Shown piece by piece: positions 62,092 through 64,000 of a stretch of 64,000 nucleotides of DNA. This DNA is from Brachycybe producta (lineage: Eukaryota; Arthropoda; Diplopoda; Playtdesmida; Andrognathidae), in NCBI GenBank assembly GCA_036925085.1, contig JAUPFP010000001.1:18847342-18911341 (forward strand), written 5' to 3'. The notes beneath the pieces were generated by a model. That model had not been told where the DNA came from, did not search any database, and worked only from the letters and a program-made list of their open reading frames with translations. Position numbers and translations under genes: made by a program. Position 1 is the stretch's first letter; each line of letters opens with the position of its first letter.

Positions 62092-63644
62092 CGGAGGTAA
62101 CCCACCGGTATCAATCGTATGTTCGACGAGCGGGGTTTCCCCAGCTCTGTGTAATCGAACGCGAAATGATCACGGCGTTCCAGTAGGAACTCCCGAAGCT
62201 GTGCCGCCTCTTCAGGCTTCAGACTAGGTCCGATTTTAAGACACTCCTCAAGAGTGGGTTTCACTTCCGCATTGAGGACTCGGCGACCTTTACCGGTCGC
62301 CCCTCTCAACTTAGGCGGAAGCCCCCATGGCCGGCCATCTCCATGAGTGGGGTCTCCCCCTCTCAACTTAGATGGACCGTCCAGTCCCACCACAATGGCT
62401 GCCTCCACAGCTTGAGCCGTTGCGACACCCTCCCCTGTCTCCAGGGCAACGGGAACGTCAGCAACATTCTCAAGCCATATATCGTAAGTGCCTTGTTCTG
62501 TGGCTTCGGCAATTCCTGCCACCGCCAACAGACCACGGCCACCTAAGGCTTTACGATGGGGCTCTACAAGAAGCAGCTGACCAGGGCCAGCATGCTCTAC
62601 CAAGCTCACGGAAACCACCTTCCGCTCATGAGCTGGTAGCCATACGTTCTCCAACAGTCGCAGGGAACAAACAGCCCCGCTCCTAATTGGAGAACTGGTC
62701 TCAGCGAGTTCAGGCGACACAATGTCGACCCACCCATCCACCTTTCCAGGATCTGCAGGCATTCCTTCCGGTATCCCGTAGGGAGGGAGTAGCAGAGGCT
62801 CCACAGAATCGTGAAGCTTCGCCAACGCCTCCACTAACGAGTTCGGAAGCTGTACCGAAGTACCCTGCAAAGCCTGAATGGCCAGTGCGGCATGAAGAGC
62901 ATCTGGATGTGCATTCCAGATGTCTTCCCGGAAATACAACTTCCGGCTCACAATGTCCACCATCAGCCCAAACCGAGAAGCCAGGTCAACACCTATTATG
63001 GCTTCTCCTTCACCCTCAATGAGGAGAAGATGGGTTCTGATGGACCTCCCGTGGATTGACATGTCCACGTACATGACTCCTTCTATCTCGATGGAGTACC
63101 CGCTCATGCCCGTCAGGCATGAGGGAAGGCTAACCTTCTGCACCGGTAACCCCATCTCCTGTGCCACCGACATGCTCATTACCGATACTTCGGCACCGGT
63201 GTCGACGATCGACTCAACCAGCCGATCGTTCAACGACACCAGAACACGTGGTGCCCCACGCAAATAAGCACGGCTCTGTAATTCCGGTATAGGCAACCGT
63301 CGTTGCCCGACATTACTTTTCCGAGCCTCATCCGTTCTCCCATCCCCAAGGGATGGTCGTACCGGATGCTCGGGGGTCTGGGTACCAGTCTCCAAACCAG
63401 GAGACCTACCAGGCCGGGGCGACAGCATGGGCGCACCAACGCTCGAAGCCCTCGTAATGCCCGTACCATTCGGACCTTCCTCCCCCTCATCAGGGAAGAA
63501 AGGTGCCACCCAGCTCTCCAGCCGGGCAAGCGCAGCTTCCAGTGTGGGGCTTGGCTCCTGAAATACCCACTGGGTAATTTCTGGGTCCGCAGACCTTGCC
63601 AGAGGCACCCCTGCTTCATGCAGGATTCCCACATACTTGGACAC
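62031..63644 (-). CDS. gypsy protease region
   Basis: The retropepsin motif VESIVDTGAEVSVMSMSVAQ and the later IIGVDLASRFGL (ILG-type) segment mark the aspartic protease, near residues 145-235 of this stretch. A long linker follows, with FAFDYTELGKP just before reverse transcriptase. Protein upstream of the protease is a proline-rich spacer. Confidence 0.88.
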   Translation of the reverse strand: MSKYVGILHEAGVPLARSADPEITQWVFQEPSPTLEAALARLESWVAPFFPDEGEEGPNGTGITRASSVGAPMLSPRPGRSPGLETGTQTPEHPVRPSLGDGRTDEARKSNVGQRRLPIPELQSRAYLRGAPRVLVSLNDRLVESIVDTGAEVSVMSMSVAQEMGLPVQKVSLPSCLTGMSGYSIEIEGVMYVDMSIHGRSIRTHLLLIEGEGEAIIGVDLASRFGLMVDIVSRKLYFREDIWNAHPDALHAALAIQALQGTSVQLPNSLVEALAKLHDSVEPLLLPPYGIPEGMPADPGKVDGWVDIVSPELAETSSPIRSGAVCSLRLLENVWLPAHERKVVSVSLVEHAGPGQLLLVEPHRKALGGRGLLAVAGIAEATEQGTYDIWLENVADVPVALETGEGVATAQAVEAAIVVGLDGPSKLRGGDPTHGDGRPWGLPPKLRGATGKGRRVLNAEVKPTLEECLKIGPSLKPEEAAQLREFLLERRDHFAFDYTELGKPRSSNIRLIPVGYLRCEKDCEEPLQRLVRSSEKR

Positions 63645-63724
63645 TGCCCGAAGGTACGTCCCTTCCTCACTTCGCCGGCTTTGCCGGACACCTGAGTTTT
63701 TAAGCGAACCCGGTCGACTGCAGC

Positions 63725-64000
63725 TCAGTTCTGCAGCGACCGTTGCCGGTTTAACGATGGCGCACCATCGTCTCTGGCAACAGGCAGATAGTATGTCTGT
63801 CCGTTAATTACGGTGGACAGACACTCACGGTCCTGCAGTACCACGGGTACAAGACCCGTGCCATACGGCACCGCCTGGCTTCTGCCAGGTGTCACCCTAG
63901 CAACCTGCCCTCGGGCCAAAGCCTCCGGACAATCCTGCTTCAAGTGACCCATTTGGTCGCACTTATAGCACGGACCTGGTTGCTTCCGGGTGGGACCACC
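63725..64000 (-). CDS. gypsy gag C-terminus (partial)
   Basis: A CCHC zinc knuckle CYKCDQMGHLKQDC lies at about 63,970-63,929, followed by about 60 residues to the end of the frame. The rest of gag lies outside the window. Confidence 0.85.
   Translation of the reverse strand, partial: GGPTRKQPGPCYKCDQMGHLKQDCPEALARGQVARVTPGRSQAVPYGTGLVPVVLQDRECLSTVINGQTYYLPVARDDGAPSLNRQRSLQN

Larger units (their letters stand above)
55468..64000 (-). mobile_element. Ty3/gypsy LTR retrotransposon, cut by the window edge
   Basis: The 3' LTR is 55,468-56,288; the internal region runs from 56,289 past 64,000. Order on the minus strand is gag C-terminus with CCHC knuckle, aspartic protease, reverse transcriptase, RNase H, integrase, then a very long C-terminal extension. 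A polypurine tract (ggggaagttgagaggat type) adjoins the LTR. Base composition is much more GC-rich than the surroundings. It looks nearly whole, with perhaps one break, and is therefore young. The 5' LTR would lie beyond the window. Confidence 0.95.

Noticed and set aside
55500-62200. Numerous plus-strand open frames in the GC-rich gypsy region
   Set aside because: Shadows of the minus-strand pol gene in high-GC sequence; no domain similarity on the plus strand.
1-64000. CRISPR array, bacterial operons or rRNA genes
   Set aside because: No regular spacer-repeat pattern, no ribosome-binding-site-led gene runs and no rRNA core motifs; the window is eukaryotic.

Overview
This is a eukaryotic window, probably from an AT-rich, repeat-laden invertebrate genome. 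The evidence is GT-AG introns, LINEs of the RTE and jockey/CR1 groups, hAT, pogo-like and Helitron families, Polinton and Ty3/gypsy fossils, and almost no unique sequence. The phylum cannot be fixed from the sequence. A TTAGG-like minisatellite hints weakly at an arthropod, but it sits inside a dispersed repeat and is not telomeric evidence.

One complete host gene can be read. On the minus strand, nine exons between 39,323 and 14,976 encode a 452-residue TTC5 (STRAP) homologue: TPR helices followed by the C-terminal OB-fold domain. All eight introns have GT-AG borders and conserve the frame. Four introns are 65-79 bp. The other four (3.4, 6.2, 7.9 and 5.2 kb) are packed with mobile elements, so 24.3 kb of DNA carries 1.36 kb of coding sequence.

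Layout. 1-9 kb: unrecognised exon-like fragments, a solo LTR, a hAT transposon with perfect 8-bp target duplications, and nested MITEs. 9-14 kb: a 1.7-kb giant palindrome, AT-rich DNA and a short Helitron. 14-39.3 kb: TTC5, with a Polinton fossil in intron 5 and a nearly full-length RTE LINE in intron 3. 39.3-43.7 kb: the TTC5 promoter side, a fold-back element split by a CR1/jockey-type LINE, a second Helitron and more fold-backs. 44-46.2 kb: a viral-type fossil with family-B DNA polymerase next to dUTPase. 47-50.2 kb: LTR fragments and a third Helitron. 50.3-52.1 kb: an exon-bearing BED-finger hAT gene fragment. 52.3-54.5 kb: the 5' part of a jockey-like LINE and an LTR. 55.5-64 kb: a GC-rich, nearly whole Ty3/gypsy element on the minus strand, cut by the window edge.

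The most notable points are the hidden TTC5 gene and its intron contents, the Polinton whose unoccupied site survives in a paralogous repeat 7 kb away, the polymerase-dUTPase fossil, a gypsy pol with a roughly 1,000-residue extension beyond integrase, and a small Helitron family with three well-bounded copies.
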